Origin: Fragum whitleyi
Taxonomy: Eukaryota > Mollusca > Bivalvia > Cardiida > Cardiidae
NCBI GenBank assembly: GCA_948146395.1
Contig: OX411549.1
Span: 29,449,272 to 29,513,271, forward strand
Length of the DNA stretch: 64,000 nucleotides
Reading direction: 5' to 3'
Shown: positions 1 to 11,300 of the stretch, one piece after another
How positions within the stretch are numbered: the first letter of the stretch is position 1
Layout of the letters: every line of letters begins with the position of its first letter
Program-made: the position numbers and the translations under genes
Notes under the pieces: model-generated
What the model was told of the DNA's origin: nothing
Databases searched by the model: none
The model's input: the letters and a program-made list of their open reading frames with translations, nothing else

Positions 1-347
1 GGTCGTGTAGACTGCTGTTTAACATCGGTATAATTTCAAAATCTTTATTTTGTCCTTAGTCTGTTGGAATTATTGTATGAAGTCAAGAATAAAGTTATAT
101 CGCCTTCTTAGTAAAACCAAAAACTTAGGCTAGAAAATGAGAACAACATGAAAATGGTTATAAATGTATTACTAATTGAAAATTATTTCATTCTTTCTTA
201 ACATTTACGATCACAATTTTACTAGCCGATATTCAGCAAAGCTACACAAAATTTCTTACTCAAATTCAATACTGTCAATAAGATAAGTAAAATGTCAAAA
301 CACTTTTTATCTTTTCCAAGTAATGAGTTGTATTTAACTCGTTTCAG
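1..347 (+). other. presumed intron of the ZP-domain gene
   Basis: AT-rich sequence with no coding signal that I can support. It ends in a pyrimidine-containing tract and AG at 346-347, the splice acceptor of the ZP exon. The upstream exons of that gene must lie outside the window. Confidence 0.5.
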
Positions 348-642
348 CTGTGAAATGGATGGGAACACTCATATAATATCCCAGTCCTCTCATGAAACAC
401 GATTTGTTTTCCAAGATTTTGAGTACACAAGTAATCACGAGGGAATCTACATATACTGTGACGCCACATTCTGTCCCTCGAGTGACTATTCCTCGTCTTG
501 CAGCCAAACCTGTAACCCCATTGTTCGCCGCCGTAGACTACCTCATATTACACAGAACAGCACGACATATGAACCAACAACTATAGATCCTTTCATCACA
601 TCAGAACCAGCAACCAATGATGAATGGACCGAAATGTCCTAA
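348..642 (+). CDS. C-terminal exon of a zona pellucida (ZP) domain protein
   Basis: ZP domains polymerise extracellular matrix, egg-coat and mucus proteins. The exon starts at 348 in phase 2 after the acceptor TTTCAG and runs to TAA at 640-642. The translation has the end of the ZP-C subdomain: a Cys shortly after the acceptor, an aromatic-rich strand (FVFQDFEY), then IYIYCDATFC, a further Cys pair (SCSQTC) and a tetrabasic RRRR site. In ZP proteins such a basic site follows the domain and is cleaved by furin-type proteases. After it come about 35 residues rich in Thr, Ser, Pro and Asn with an N-glycosylation sequon (NST). No transmembrane segment follows before the stop, unlike many family members. 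ATTAAA at 705-710 could be the poly(A) signal. The start of the protein is not in this window. A weak alternative is an unrecognised donor inside the exon, which would move the true C-terminus. Confidence 0.7.
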
Positions 643-1440
643 GTCAATACAAGACTTTGTTCGTAGTAAATGTTAGATATAAGCTTTGAATCGAATTCCG
701 AGAAATTAAATGCACCATATTTCTCTTAGTGTCTTATCTGTTCAATAGTTTGCAGAATATTCTTTTGTGGCTCTACTATGAGTGCTTAAGGTAGTATCGA
801 AAATGTTCCGCAACATTTCCGAACTCATGATCTTTCACAATAATGACCGAGGTTTCCTAATGAAATCATTTTGAAACCTCGGTTAACACTGTTAAACTTT
901 ATGACATCCGAACTTGACGAACAATTTAAGAAACCGCTACCCAAACAGACAGTTTTGTAAATCCAAAAACAAATTCAACCGCTGGACGAGAAAAATTTAA
1001 AACTGTTTTCTTGAATTAAGGCATTTATGCAGTAAAAATTACGCATAACAGTTGGTATTCAAAAATGGTTTTTACATTGCATGATGAAAAATAAAATAAT
1101 ATTGATTTGAGAATAAACGGAATAAATTTTATAAACACGCATCCAATTCTTACATACGAAACAAACAGTTTCTAATGAATACATGTAACAATATACCTCT
1201 TCAAATGCGTCCATGTTATTAATTTGGTAAAGCTCTCAAACTTGACTATATCACAACTTCAATCATATTAAGAATGATTGTAATGAAATCTTTTTAAAGC
1301 ACTTGCAGATATGTATATTGACAATGAATTATTTCGTAACTTTGTTTGATCTAGCCAGCAAATACATCTGATATTAATATGTGTATTTAACTATTAATTG
1401 TATTTCACCAAGTGTTTTATAGAAGTGCATTTCAATTGGC
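643..1440. other. intergenic, with a decayed family-A palindrome arm
   Basis: No gene is supported. Around 785-925 there is a diverged copy of the 155-bp palindromic family seen intact at 7464, 15820, 16283 and 26500: it keeps the GAGGTTTCCT centre and one GGTAGT-type end, but the right end is lost. The remainder is AT-rich and featureless. Confidence 0.5.
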
Positions 1441-1500
1441 CAGTGCAACACTGTTGTAAGTGCCTATATATTGTTAGGCACTTACAACAGTGTTGCACTG
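1441..1500. repeat. 60-bp perfect hairpin (26-bp arms)
   Basis: The arms at 1441-1466 and 1475-1500 are exact inverted copies, starting CAGTGCAACACTGTTGTAAG, around an 8-nt AT loop. The arm motif (TTGTAAGTGCCTATA) recurs in each unit of the exon-derived tandem array at 47 kb and, with TTGTAACTGCC, in the hairpins at 35903 and 60511. It is therefore a short hairpin element family, not a terminator. Confidence 0.8.
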
Positions 1501-1849
1501 ATCCCTCGATTTTCGCTGCTTTAAAAAACCTTTGGCGAAAAATATTTGAAAGAAATATTTTAAGAAAAAAATATTCATCAACAGTTTAAACGAATTCTTT
1601 TAACCCTTTGTCAATTAAGACTTTCCGAATAAAAGGATCTTCGGACGACCATTCGAAATGTTATCTTATTATTATTTTTCTAGATTCGTGTAAAAAGCAT
1701 AATTTGTTATGGTATTTACCAAATGAAATAGTAGTTTCATTTATAATTCGAACGAAATGAATACAATACAATGTTTATAAATGTGTGTTGGTGTTGTTAG
1801 CGATTTCTAATCTCAAGGAAAGTATTTTTGACGTTCAAGACTGGACAGC

Positions 1850-2110
1850 ATCCAGGCTGAAAATAAACAAAAATATGAGCCTCTGTATGACATTTCCAAC
1901 AATACCATCTGTATGTCATTAATAGAAAATTATTTTCCTTGACTATCACTTAGCGCATAAAGATAATCTCTGATTGTCAACAGATATTAACGAGTTTTTA
2001 GCTTTAAATTGAGTGCGTAGCCAAGGCTCTGATCAGCCTGTGTGGTAGCGCAGGCTGGTCTGAGCCTTAGCATTGCACACATTGTTTGAAATTGAAATTG
2101 TTTGAAATAT
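1850..2110. repeat. decayed copy of the GCCTGTGCGTGA-ended MITE
   Basis: It contains AGCCTGTGTGGTAGCGCAGG-like sequence, TCTGATCAGCCTG and a TTTGAAATTG end resembling the intact copies at 8725-8986 and 28840-29075. Both termini are degraded, so the boundaries are approximate. Confidence 0.35.
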
Positions 2111-2279
2111 TATACATAGGCTCATATATCAGGATTATCCAGTAAGATGAATCAAAGAGAAAAAAGGTAGTATCTTCTAACGATTGAACTGAATGATTGA
2201 ACTGATTGTTTTTGGTCGGAAAGAAATATATTTCACAGTTAAAACCCAGTCTTCTGTCACTCGAAACACGTTTTTCTTT

Positions 2280-2365
2280 ATTATACCCTCATCTACGAAA
2301 AAGAGGGGGCATACTGGATTCGGCATGGCTGTCCATCCGTCTGTCCGTTTGTCCGTAGACACAGT
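2280..2365. repeat. GTCCGTCTGTCC minisatellite fragment
   Basis: A short CCGTCTGTCCG tract of the kind that ends the large minisatellite cassettes elsewhere in the window. Open frames over it on both strands are low-complexity and not genes. Confidence 0.5.
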
Positions 2366-2417
2366 TTGGGCCAGAAGTTTTCTCAGAGATTATTATAGCT
2401 ACAGCTTTGAAATTTAA

Positions 2418-3707
2418 GGTAACTGCGGACACATAGAGGGCCATTTTAGGTCAAAATTTTAAATTGTCTGCAAAATATGCAATATGCGATAAAACTGAAC
2501 TTTTAAGTACCCGCTTTCATATTTTGGTGATAAAAAAGGATTTCATAGCGTAGAGTAGACGTCATGACGTCATCAAGGGGCCGATCCTTTTTTAGGGACC
2601 AAATTCAATAATTGTCCATTTTTTCGGAAATAATTATCCGATTTTCATCCCGAAAACGCCATTTGCTTCTTATAAAGACGCCTGATGTTATGTTTTGATT
2701 GAAATGAAGATATAAGTATAAGAAATAAAATTAAGTGTAACGTATTAAATGTTAATGCCTTATGCATTGCTGTTTTTAGTACAGTTATTGAAAATATTGA
2801 TTTTTTACTCGAAAATTTGTCCGGTGACCTATGCTGAATTTCAGATATTTTGCTGCCGAACCGTTCCCCTAGAGATTTTTGAAATAAAAACCATATGTCT
2901 TCAGGTTAGATTTTTTGTAAAATTTGACTCCGCGAGGATATCGCAAATCAAAGGATATTTCAACGTCGCGTCAAATGTTCACAAAAGCTGTCTTTTTAAA
3001 CGAATGAAAACTTAAGTGAATTTTTGTTTTTCTTAGAATCACATTCAGATTGAATACTTCTGAAGCCTACATTTTAAAATAAACCTAAATTTCAAGTATT
3101 TTAGAAAACGTTATTGCACGGAGATTGGTTCCAAATAAACATAGTACCGATGGTTTGGTGCGACGTCGAATTCGACGAAAAATTTTGCAACAACTTCACC
3201 AAATCGAATTTAATAGAAAATTTAACCCGATGACATATCATTTTTATTTGATTAAAGCAAAACATATTCCTTTCGCTTCAAAATAACAAAAAATCAGCAT
3301 AGGTCACCGAACAAAATTTTGAGAAATTTCTATTCATTTACAAAAGATGAAATGAAAAAAGGAACGTCAAATCTTAAAATTCGCAAAATATATAGCGTTT
3401 CGTGTCTGTTTTTTCTATTTGAATGTGCACAGAAATTAAACGACTAGCTCGGGCGTTCTTGGACTTTCTAAATGAAACTTTTTTCGTAAAAATCGGCCTA
3501 TTTATTCAGAAAATATTTACAAATACTGATTTTGGCAGGTCAAAAAGGGGTTGGTCCCTTAATGACGTCACGACGTCAAATGAACGAGCTGCAGACCCTT
3601 TTCATAGCGTGTTAGCTAATGCCCGCATTTCAAATATAAATCTCAACAATTATTGTGAGATTTTCAGAAAGTCGAAAATTCAACAATGTTATCTGTCCGC
3701 AGTTACC
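2418..3707. mobile_element. 1.3-kb foldback element with TTAA target sites
   Basis: Left end GGTAACTGCGGACA and right end TGTCCGCAGTTACC are inverted copies, each flanked by TTAA (2414-2417 and 3708-3711). Internal segments are also inverted, for example CCGGTGACCTATGCTG near 2822 against CAGCATAGGTCACCG near 3295, so much of the element folds on itself. It has no transposase frame. The TTAA target implies mobilisation by a piggyBac-type transposase (inference). A one-armed copy lies at 30906-31430. Confidence 0.75.
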
Positions 3708-3711
3708 TTAA

Positions 3712-4598
3712 ACATAATGTGTATCATCATATGAAGTTGTGCGTCTGCAAGTTTAAAGCCTCTACTCTCATTGGTTGCTCAATTAACTCCCCTTGAAGAT
3801 GTAATTTTCACAAAAGTATTGTTGTCCAGAGTATTGCTCCTACACTACTGCATGTATTGACTTGATATCTATACATATTATGTATCTGATTATGAAGTTG
3901 TGAACCTGCAATTTTTAAGGCCCGGCTCTAAATAATTGCTGAATTATCTCCTCTTGACCATGCACACTTTACTAAATTATTGTTGTCCGAAGCATTTCTT
4001 CCACACTTTTGCATGTACTTACTTGAGATTAATGCATAGTGTGTATCTGCATTTGAAGTTGTGCACCTGCAATTTTGAAGTCCCTACTATGATTTGTTGC
4101 TGAATTATCTCCCCTTGAATTTGTCGTTTTCACTTATCTTTTTATTATCCGGAGCTTAATTTATACACAATGTAGCGGGTAATGTAAGCTTGTGCTTCTC
4201 AAGTTTTAGGGCCCTTCTTAAAAATCTCCCATTGAACTCGTAAATTTTTATATTTTGTTATTGCCTAGAGCATTTTTCCTACATTATTACTGCTACTGCT
4301 TTGATATTTATAGGCAATGTCCTTTTCAGTGTAAACTGGTGTTAGTGAGTTTTATGAACCTTCTGATATCAGCCGCTTAATTTTTTCTTCTTCAACGTAT
4401 CAATTTGTTTATTCTTTGCGACAGTACTAGTTTCGTTTAACGTAACAGAAACTAAAAGTAGATTTTTAAATTGCTTTTTGATTGAGCCCACTAGCTATTT
4501 TCGGTTGGCTCACGCGTACATGTACCAAACGGGATTCGTTTTAGCGTGTTAAAAGTAACTATAGTTAATAACATCGAGACAATCATGTCGATAAACAT
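3712..4598. other. repetitive intergenic sequence, no gene
   Basis: It holds three to four diverged tandem-like blocks of about 160-170 bp (GAAGTTGTG.CTGCAA, AATTATCTCCCCTTGA, TTGTTGTCC.GAG), that is a decayed minisatellite core between about 3730 and 4280. No supported coding sequence. Confidence 0.5.
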
Positions 4599-4859
4599 GG
4601 ACGTATCTAGGACTTTGAAATGTATACGCACTCAGAAGGCGACCAACATAGCATATATAGGATAACTTCGATATGTGGACTGTGACATCCGTCCGCTCCC
4701 CTTTTCTATGATTTGAGTGCTGGTGAATAATCAAAACATCGTAACTACAGCTTGAATAAGCTGTAGTTTCGATGTTATGGTCATTCATCAACATTTTTTT
4801 TCAATAAGTGATCATTTCTTTTACGCACTTGCGTAAATTGCGTAATGGGTGTTACGCCC
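4599..4859. mobile_element. 260-bp GGCGTA-ended MITE with central hairpin
   Basis: Ends GGACGTATCTAGGAC and GGGTGTTACGCCC form short imperfect inverted termini. The middle holds a hairpin (ACTACAGCTT / AAGCTGTAGT). Related copies are 7822-8094, 39023-39290 and the split copy 24647-25799. Confidence 0.65.
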
Positions 4860-5219
4860 TTGATAAATAATATTTTTAATCACTCGTTCAGCGCTCTATT
4901 CATTGATTCGTACATTCAAAAACATCGATTTCGATAGTTTCTTGACGATTACATTCAAAACTCGCTCCACATACTCCTTCAATATCATTTACGAAATCAT
5001 TCCAAAGTCGTTTAAATTGCTAATTTCTGGATATTTCTAACAAATATATTATTGTATAAAGTTTTGAAATCCAGATAATCATAAACTTTTTCTATAGCTA
5101 TTAGTCTAATACTTCTTTTTAAGATAAATTCTAATAGTCCTTCTGCGGTTAACACCAGACATGATTTTTTAACGACTTTTTTGTGATTAGGAATGTTGAT
5201 GAAATAAAAATGTTTTTAC
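4860..5219. other. AT-rich spacer with CATTCA-rich repeat
   Basis: It contains the diffuse CACTCA/CATTCA/TTCCAAA repeat also seen near 5935, 6600, 9600, 14240, 14540, 17250 and 28440. If exon f of the minus gene is not spliced at 5220, its frame continues here to a stop near 5149. Confidence 0.4.
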
Positions 5220-5393
5220 CTTTTTGATGTTGGGCTCCTAGATCCACGGCGACGCTCGATCGAAAGCTATCTGGTCTGTCAGGTATAGATATCGGACGTG
5301 ACATAATTCCGATTGGTGGTCGATTGACGTGAAGGATGTGTGGTTTATTTGTTGGCAATGGTGCTGGCGGTCTTGTCGATAAATGACTGTTAC
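5220..5393 (-). CDS. exon f: Pro/Arg-rich cytoplasmic segment
   Basis: Acceptor TATGTAG, donor AAAAAG|GTAAAA; 174 nt in phase 1-1. It encodes 57 full codons with STRPPAPLP and a repeated RP..I pattern. See the gene entry for how it joins. Confidence 0.6.
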
Positions 5394-8300
5394 CTACATA
5401 AGAGGGGAGTAAACAGTAGTTACATGAATGCATTGTAATTAAATTGGACTTGTCATCTTATTTTCTCTTAGGAAAGAGCTCTGTTCTTAACACAGCCGAT
5501 ATTAGAAATCTTCTTTAGCGAACATCCGCTCGCTTCATAACTGTTCTCTTTTAGACAATATTTATATAAGATTGTTTATTAAAAGGGACATTACAAGGAC
5601 AAAATATAATCGATTAAAAATATTTAAAACTTCGCAATTTTAAAGTGCATCCTCACTTTCAATAAAGCGTCATTATACAGAACACCGCGGAATTGACAAG
5701 GCTCCAGAAAATTTCAAAAGGTATACAAGGTGTAAAACGCGAGTATACAATATTAAAGGTAAGAGAACATCGCAAACAGTCTAATTTGGCAAAATCCTAA
5801 AATTTCATATACAAAATCTATGACAAAGAATTTGCTGAAGCAATCATATATTTTCAAAATTGAGATAATTGACTGAAGGTGTGTAGTGGGGGCTTTTTAA
5901 ATAATTCCGAATAGTTCAGGATGGCTTTATTGAGCGCATGTACAGTTTATAACATTTTCAAATTGATGCTCATCTCGATCAAAAACCATTCTACATCGCT
6001 CACACAGCGCTCAATTAATTCATTCTTAACATTTCTCAAACCATTCAAAAACGTTCCAAAATCACTAAAAAGATAAGATCACCACCTACATTCGAAAAAG
6101 ATATAGCTAGAATAGAAAAAGCGATTTCACTGACAAAATTGAAATTATAAGCGTGTGTGTATTTCCGTTTATTTATCGTCGCCACCGTAGCACATGCCCA
6201 TATGAGCGACGCCCCCAGAAGACGGTTAGTTGTTACGGGGGATAGTGCAAGGATACATGACGAAACTACTGCTGAGATCCGCCATGGTTCTTTAACGTGC
6301 TCGGTGTAAAGCACCGTCTCACGGGGCCTCGGTTTAACGTCTCATCCGAAAGACAATTAGTTTTTATTAGTGTACCAGCCCGGGAATCGAACCCACGCCG
6401 CCGAACTCCAATGGTTTTGAAGTCCGGTGCTCTACCAACTGAGCTAATCGGGCTGGTGAAATTATAAGCGTTCGATGGTTCTTGGATAAATTGGAAGCTA
6501 ATTTCATAACTTGTGTGCATATTTTATTGAAGGGAGGTAATAAATATCGTTAATTTTGTTCATCCTGATCAAAATTGGCGATATTGGATTAACTCCCTTT
6601 AGTTTCACTCAAAACTCACTCCACTCGATATATTCAATTACATTCCAAAATCTTCCCCTTTGTCAGTTTAACGATGTTGTTAATTGTAATACTAATACTG
6701 AAGTATTTAGCCAGTCAGTGAAATAGACAGGTTTCAAATGCGCTGATTGCCGATTTTATGCTGCAAACTTTAGTGTTGGTATTATGTCACTGAATATAAG
6801 ATGGTCTACACTCTACAAACTTACGTTTTGGGATTAAATTACTCTGTGAATCTTCTAACCACTCAAGTTCTCCACTACTTATTCTATAACTTGATGTCCG
6901 GGGTCCGCCATAGCTTATCATGCTGACTTGCCCGTAATTTCCAACTGTTTTCATTGTCTTTTTATCTGAAGCTGAGAAAGTATCATTAATGATTGATATA
7001 TGCATTTTAGGTCTTTAAATCAGATGTGACCCGTCACGCAAAAAGGGACCAACCGGGAACTCCGTAAAACAAACATTTGAATAGAAATTGGGTTTAGTAC
7101 AGGTCAACCAGAGATCGCATTTCAAAAATTCTTTCATAGGAAGGTAGATTGATTATTCTAGATTCGGAAAACAGGTACAGTGCAAGATTTCGACCCTAGT
7201 CACTCTGCGCAGTCTGACCAAGGGCGACACTTTACACACTACCCAGATGGTCCCTTTTCGAGTGACGGGTCACAAATTCATCATCATTTCATGTTATGGA
7301 TTTGAACAATCATTTTCCGGTTAACTCAACTGTAAAAATATCTTTGAAGAGCAGATTTTTTTTCTAATGGAAATTGATAGTTTGGTATATAACTACGTAA
7401 AACATTCATGAACTCGTCAATTTGTAATACTTCATTTTTCGAAAAGGTAATATTTTCTTTTAAGGTGGAACGGTAATAGATCCGCAACATTTCGGCACTC
7501 ATGAATTTTCACAATGCTGACCGAGGTTTCCTAATGAAAATCATTAGGAAACCTCGGTTAACAATGTTAAATTTCATTACTTCAGAAACCTTATTGAACT
7601 ATTACGGGTCCACTACTTTAACTCAGCATACCTGTTTGCTCAATGTTTGTACCCACATACGGCCTGTCATAACTTTCCCGAGGTATTATGACGTTCGCAT
7701 CAAGAACAAAACTCGGCACGTGCGTACTAGATTCGTTAGATCTTCTAGGAGGTGGTATATCTGGAACTGATGAAGATGTTGGTGATTTGAAATAACGCCG
7801 AACAACACGTTTGTTGATCAAGGGCGTAATTTCCATTACGTAATTTACGTAAATGCGTAAAAAAATAATCCTCTGTTGAAAAATATCGTTGAGGATTGAT
7901 CATAACATCGAAACTACAGCTTATTCAAGCCGTAGTTACGATGATTTGATAATTCAACAACGCTCAAATCATAAAAAGGGGGCAAACGGAGGGAATTCGT
8001 CTTTTGTAACAGTCCTCATATATCGCTTTTTTCCTATATATTCTTTAGATTTCGCCTTCTGAGTGCTTATAGATTTCAAAGTCCTAGATACGCCTATGTA
8101 GATTGATTGATGGACTTCTTCTGTTTTAAATTGTTTTAATGCATCGTTGATATGGCGATTATGAATTTGAAAAATGTATTGTTGGCTTTCAAATTATGAA
8201 TATTTTATAGTGGATCATCAGACAATACCACTAGTAAGATATTGAAACTCGATGCCTATCGCATTCCATAAGAATTATTGCGTGAGATTTTCTTAAAGGT

Positions 8301-11300
8301 ATATAATAAACCAAAGCAAACGTATTTGAATTCTACCCTCTATCTAGATCAGGATTTGCTCTGGCGTTTAAAAGCGGACGTTGCTATAATTACCGTCATA
8401 GCTATCACCGTAACCCCACCGGCCGCTATACACAGGTTTTCTTTGAGATCTTTTCTTCCGCCTCATAACGACATCATGTAAATCTTTTGAATTCCGCTTC
8501 TTTGACCTGTAAATTTAAATAGCTTTCTTTATATTACAGAACTTAATTGCGGACTTATCTGAACATATCCTCGCAATCGTAGGAGTATCGAATCGAACCT
8601 TTCTACTCGAAATAAGTAGAACGTTCGCCGCCCTTCGAACGACAAAATAATCTGAACAAAGATATTTATCTTTAAACATACACTACTCGTTGCCTCCACC
8701 TATAAAATTTTTACTTTGATTTGAGCCTGTGCGTGACATTTTCAATAATTTGAAATGTTAGTGAGGTGCAATTATTTGGGTAGCGTAGACAGCCACAAAC
8801 TGTAAATATCAAGTTACATGGTGGTCATCTGATACATTTAGACCTTATCTATCTACTTAAACGCACAGTGAAGACTCTGGTCAGACTATGCGTTCAGAAG
8901 ATAGGTCAGACTATGCGGATGCACAGACTGGTCAACAGTCTTTGCTTTGCGCATATTTGAAATTGTTGGAAACCTCACGCACAGGCCCCATTTCATATCG
9001 ACAGGATGCCAATGTATACCTGTTTCCTGCAGTCCACGGTATTCTCCTGCTATGCCCAAGGCTTTAACAAATAAAAGTCTAAGATCAACCTGCACAGATG
9101 TGTCGTTTGACTCTAGCCTACACTTTCAGCTTGAAACTTAATTATTATAGCAAAAACTAGACAGGTTAAAATATCCCGAATATAGACATATTTTTAAAAT
9201 AAATTAAAATTCAACAGTTAATATATATACACAACCAACCAAACCAGCCGTTTAGGCCGGAAGAGAAATTTCATTTATCCGATTTTTATTCTAATATTTG
9301 ATCAAATGACTGAATCTCGTGTCTTTTTTTCATTCAATGTAGTGGACCCGTTTTAGTTTCGCAACATTTCGGAACTCATGGCCGTTCACAATTTTAACCG
9401 AGGATTTCCTAGTGAAATGGCGTATAGGGTATTCATGAGCTGGCAAAAGTTATGGATGGATCAGTGCAAAAATAAACAAAAATATCAACATTTTAATTAG
9501 ATGTTTGTTTGTTTGTTTGTGTGTTTGGTTGTTTATTTGGGTTAAGTTTTTAAGTTTTATGCCGCTTTCAGCAATCTTTTAATGTTTTACCTACCATTTA
9601 TTTCATTCAAAACTCGCTAATCCCTTCCATTCCATAATCAACGTGATGTCAATTTCACGGTGTTATTTACAATAGATCGGATTGGATTCGTCATCGTCGT
9701 TGTAATTGCCATCGTTGTCCCGAGAAAGCCTCAAGGGTGATTATCTCACAGTGCGAAAAATCGGCGTCCCTAGTCAGCCCAGTCTGCACAGTCTGGCCCG
9801 GTCGAAACTTTTCGGCTTTGGCTGTTGTTGTTTGTTTTTTTTTATCTTATAACTATACAAATATCCGAGTGATGACATCCCGTTTGATATTTTTTAAGAT
9901 ATCAAATGGATATTTATAGTAAAATGACATAATGTGATTATTATTTTAGCAACTTGCATTTCTGTTAAAACAAGTTGAGATATACAAAATAGGCCGAAGT
10001 GTATTCACATCCTGTTCACGTGAGATGTGTGTTCTCAAAAAACCCGAAATGAATTTATCTTGTGTTCATTTTGCGGTTTTGTTAAATCTTAGTTGGAATT
10101 GCCCCGCATTCCAACTTAAAAATCGACGAAAACAAGGCAAATAGAGGTAAATAAATTAGATAAATATAATACGTACTAAGTTTTTTTATTTGAATGAAAT
10201 ATCTTACTCGGTTGTGGAAATAGATAATTGTCTCGGTAGAGCCTCGACAATTATCGATTTCCCCAACCTCGTTAGATTGTTTTTCATACAAAATACTAAG
10301 TACGTATTATATCTATTCGCCACCGAAGGCGGACTTATATTGGTATCTTGTCTTCTCCGTCCGCCCGTCCAGACGTCAGTACCTCCGAACGTTCATATCT
10401 TGTGATCGTAACTCCTCTTTCATTTATGAACCTTGAAGGAAACGTTTGTGAGGGTTACCATCGACAAAGAGGATATTAAATGAGTGGTCATGGAATACCG
10501 AATTTAGTAAACGAGTCTTCTATGAACAGATAAAAACGAGGCTGTGCCGAGTTTTTATCTGTTTTAGATGACGAATTTAATGACTTCTGCATTTTATGAG
10601 CACAAATTTTATATTCTATATATAATAAGACCCGAATTTTTGCGAAATATCTTCAAAATTGTAATTTATCATTTTAATTCTCCGCGTAAATTATAACGTC
10701 GTTTAAAACTGACGTCACATTATTTACATTATGACGTCATTTCCGCGGTTACAAAATAGCGTTGCTATTCGCTCTGGGTTCATTTGCATAGTTATTCCAC
10801 TAGTGTAATAACACCCGTGTAAAATTAAAAATATTCATCGGGGTTATAACACTCCCGCGACGTAAGTCATATCATAAATTGCTGTGCATAATTCTCAAGG
10901 TGTACGTTTAAAACTATGGGGAAAGAATAAACACGAAACAAAATCCAAGAAATAAACAAAAAAATTGAGGAGTCTGTTCACTTACCCTTTATTTATTAAA
11001 CACAGGACGATTATACCACCACATATGATAAGAACAACAGCGCCAACAACAACACCAACAACCGCTTCTAGGGAAATGTCTGAAATGTATTAGAGACAGT
11101 CGTCACAATATGGAAAGGTTAAGAAGATTTGTTTGTATGCCACTTTCAACATTATTGCAGTTATATCGCAGAGGCTGGTGCATCTACGCATGGTTTCCAT
11201 TTATTTCACACAAGTACAACAACAGCATTTCATGAAGACACCAGGTGCTTACCCCACTAAGACGCACTACTTATCTTACGCCTTTTGGTGGAGGACAGAT

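Noticed and set aside
6375..6456. tRNA gene on the minus strand
   Set aside because: It has good A and B boxes, but it is the head of a SINE with a body, tail and 15-bp target duplication, and the anticodon stem does not close.
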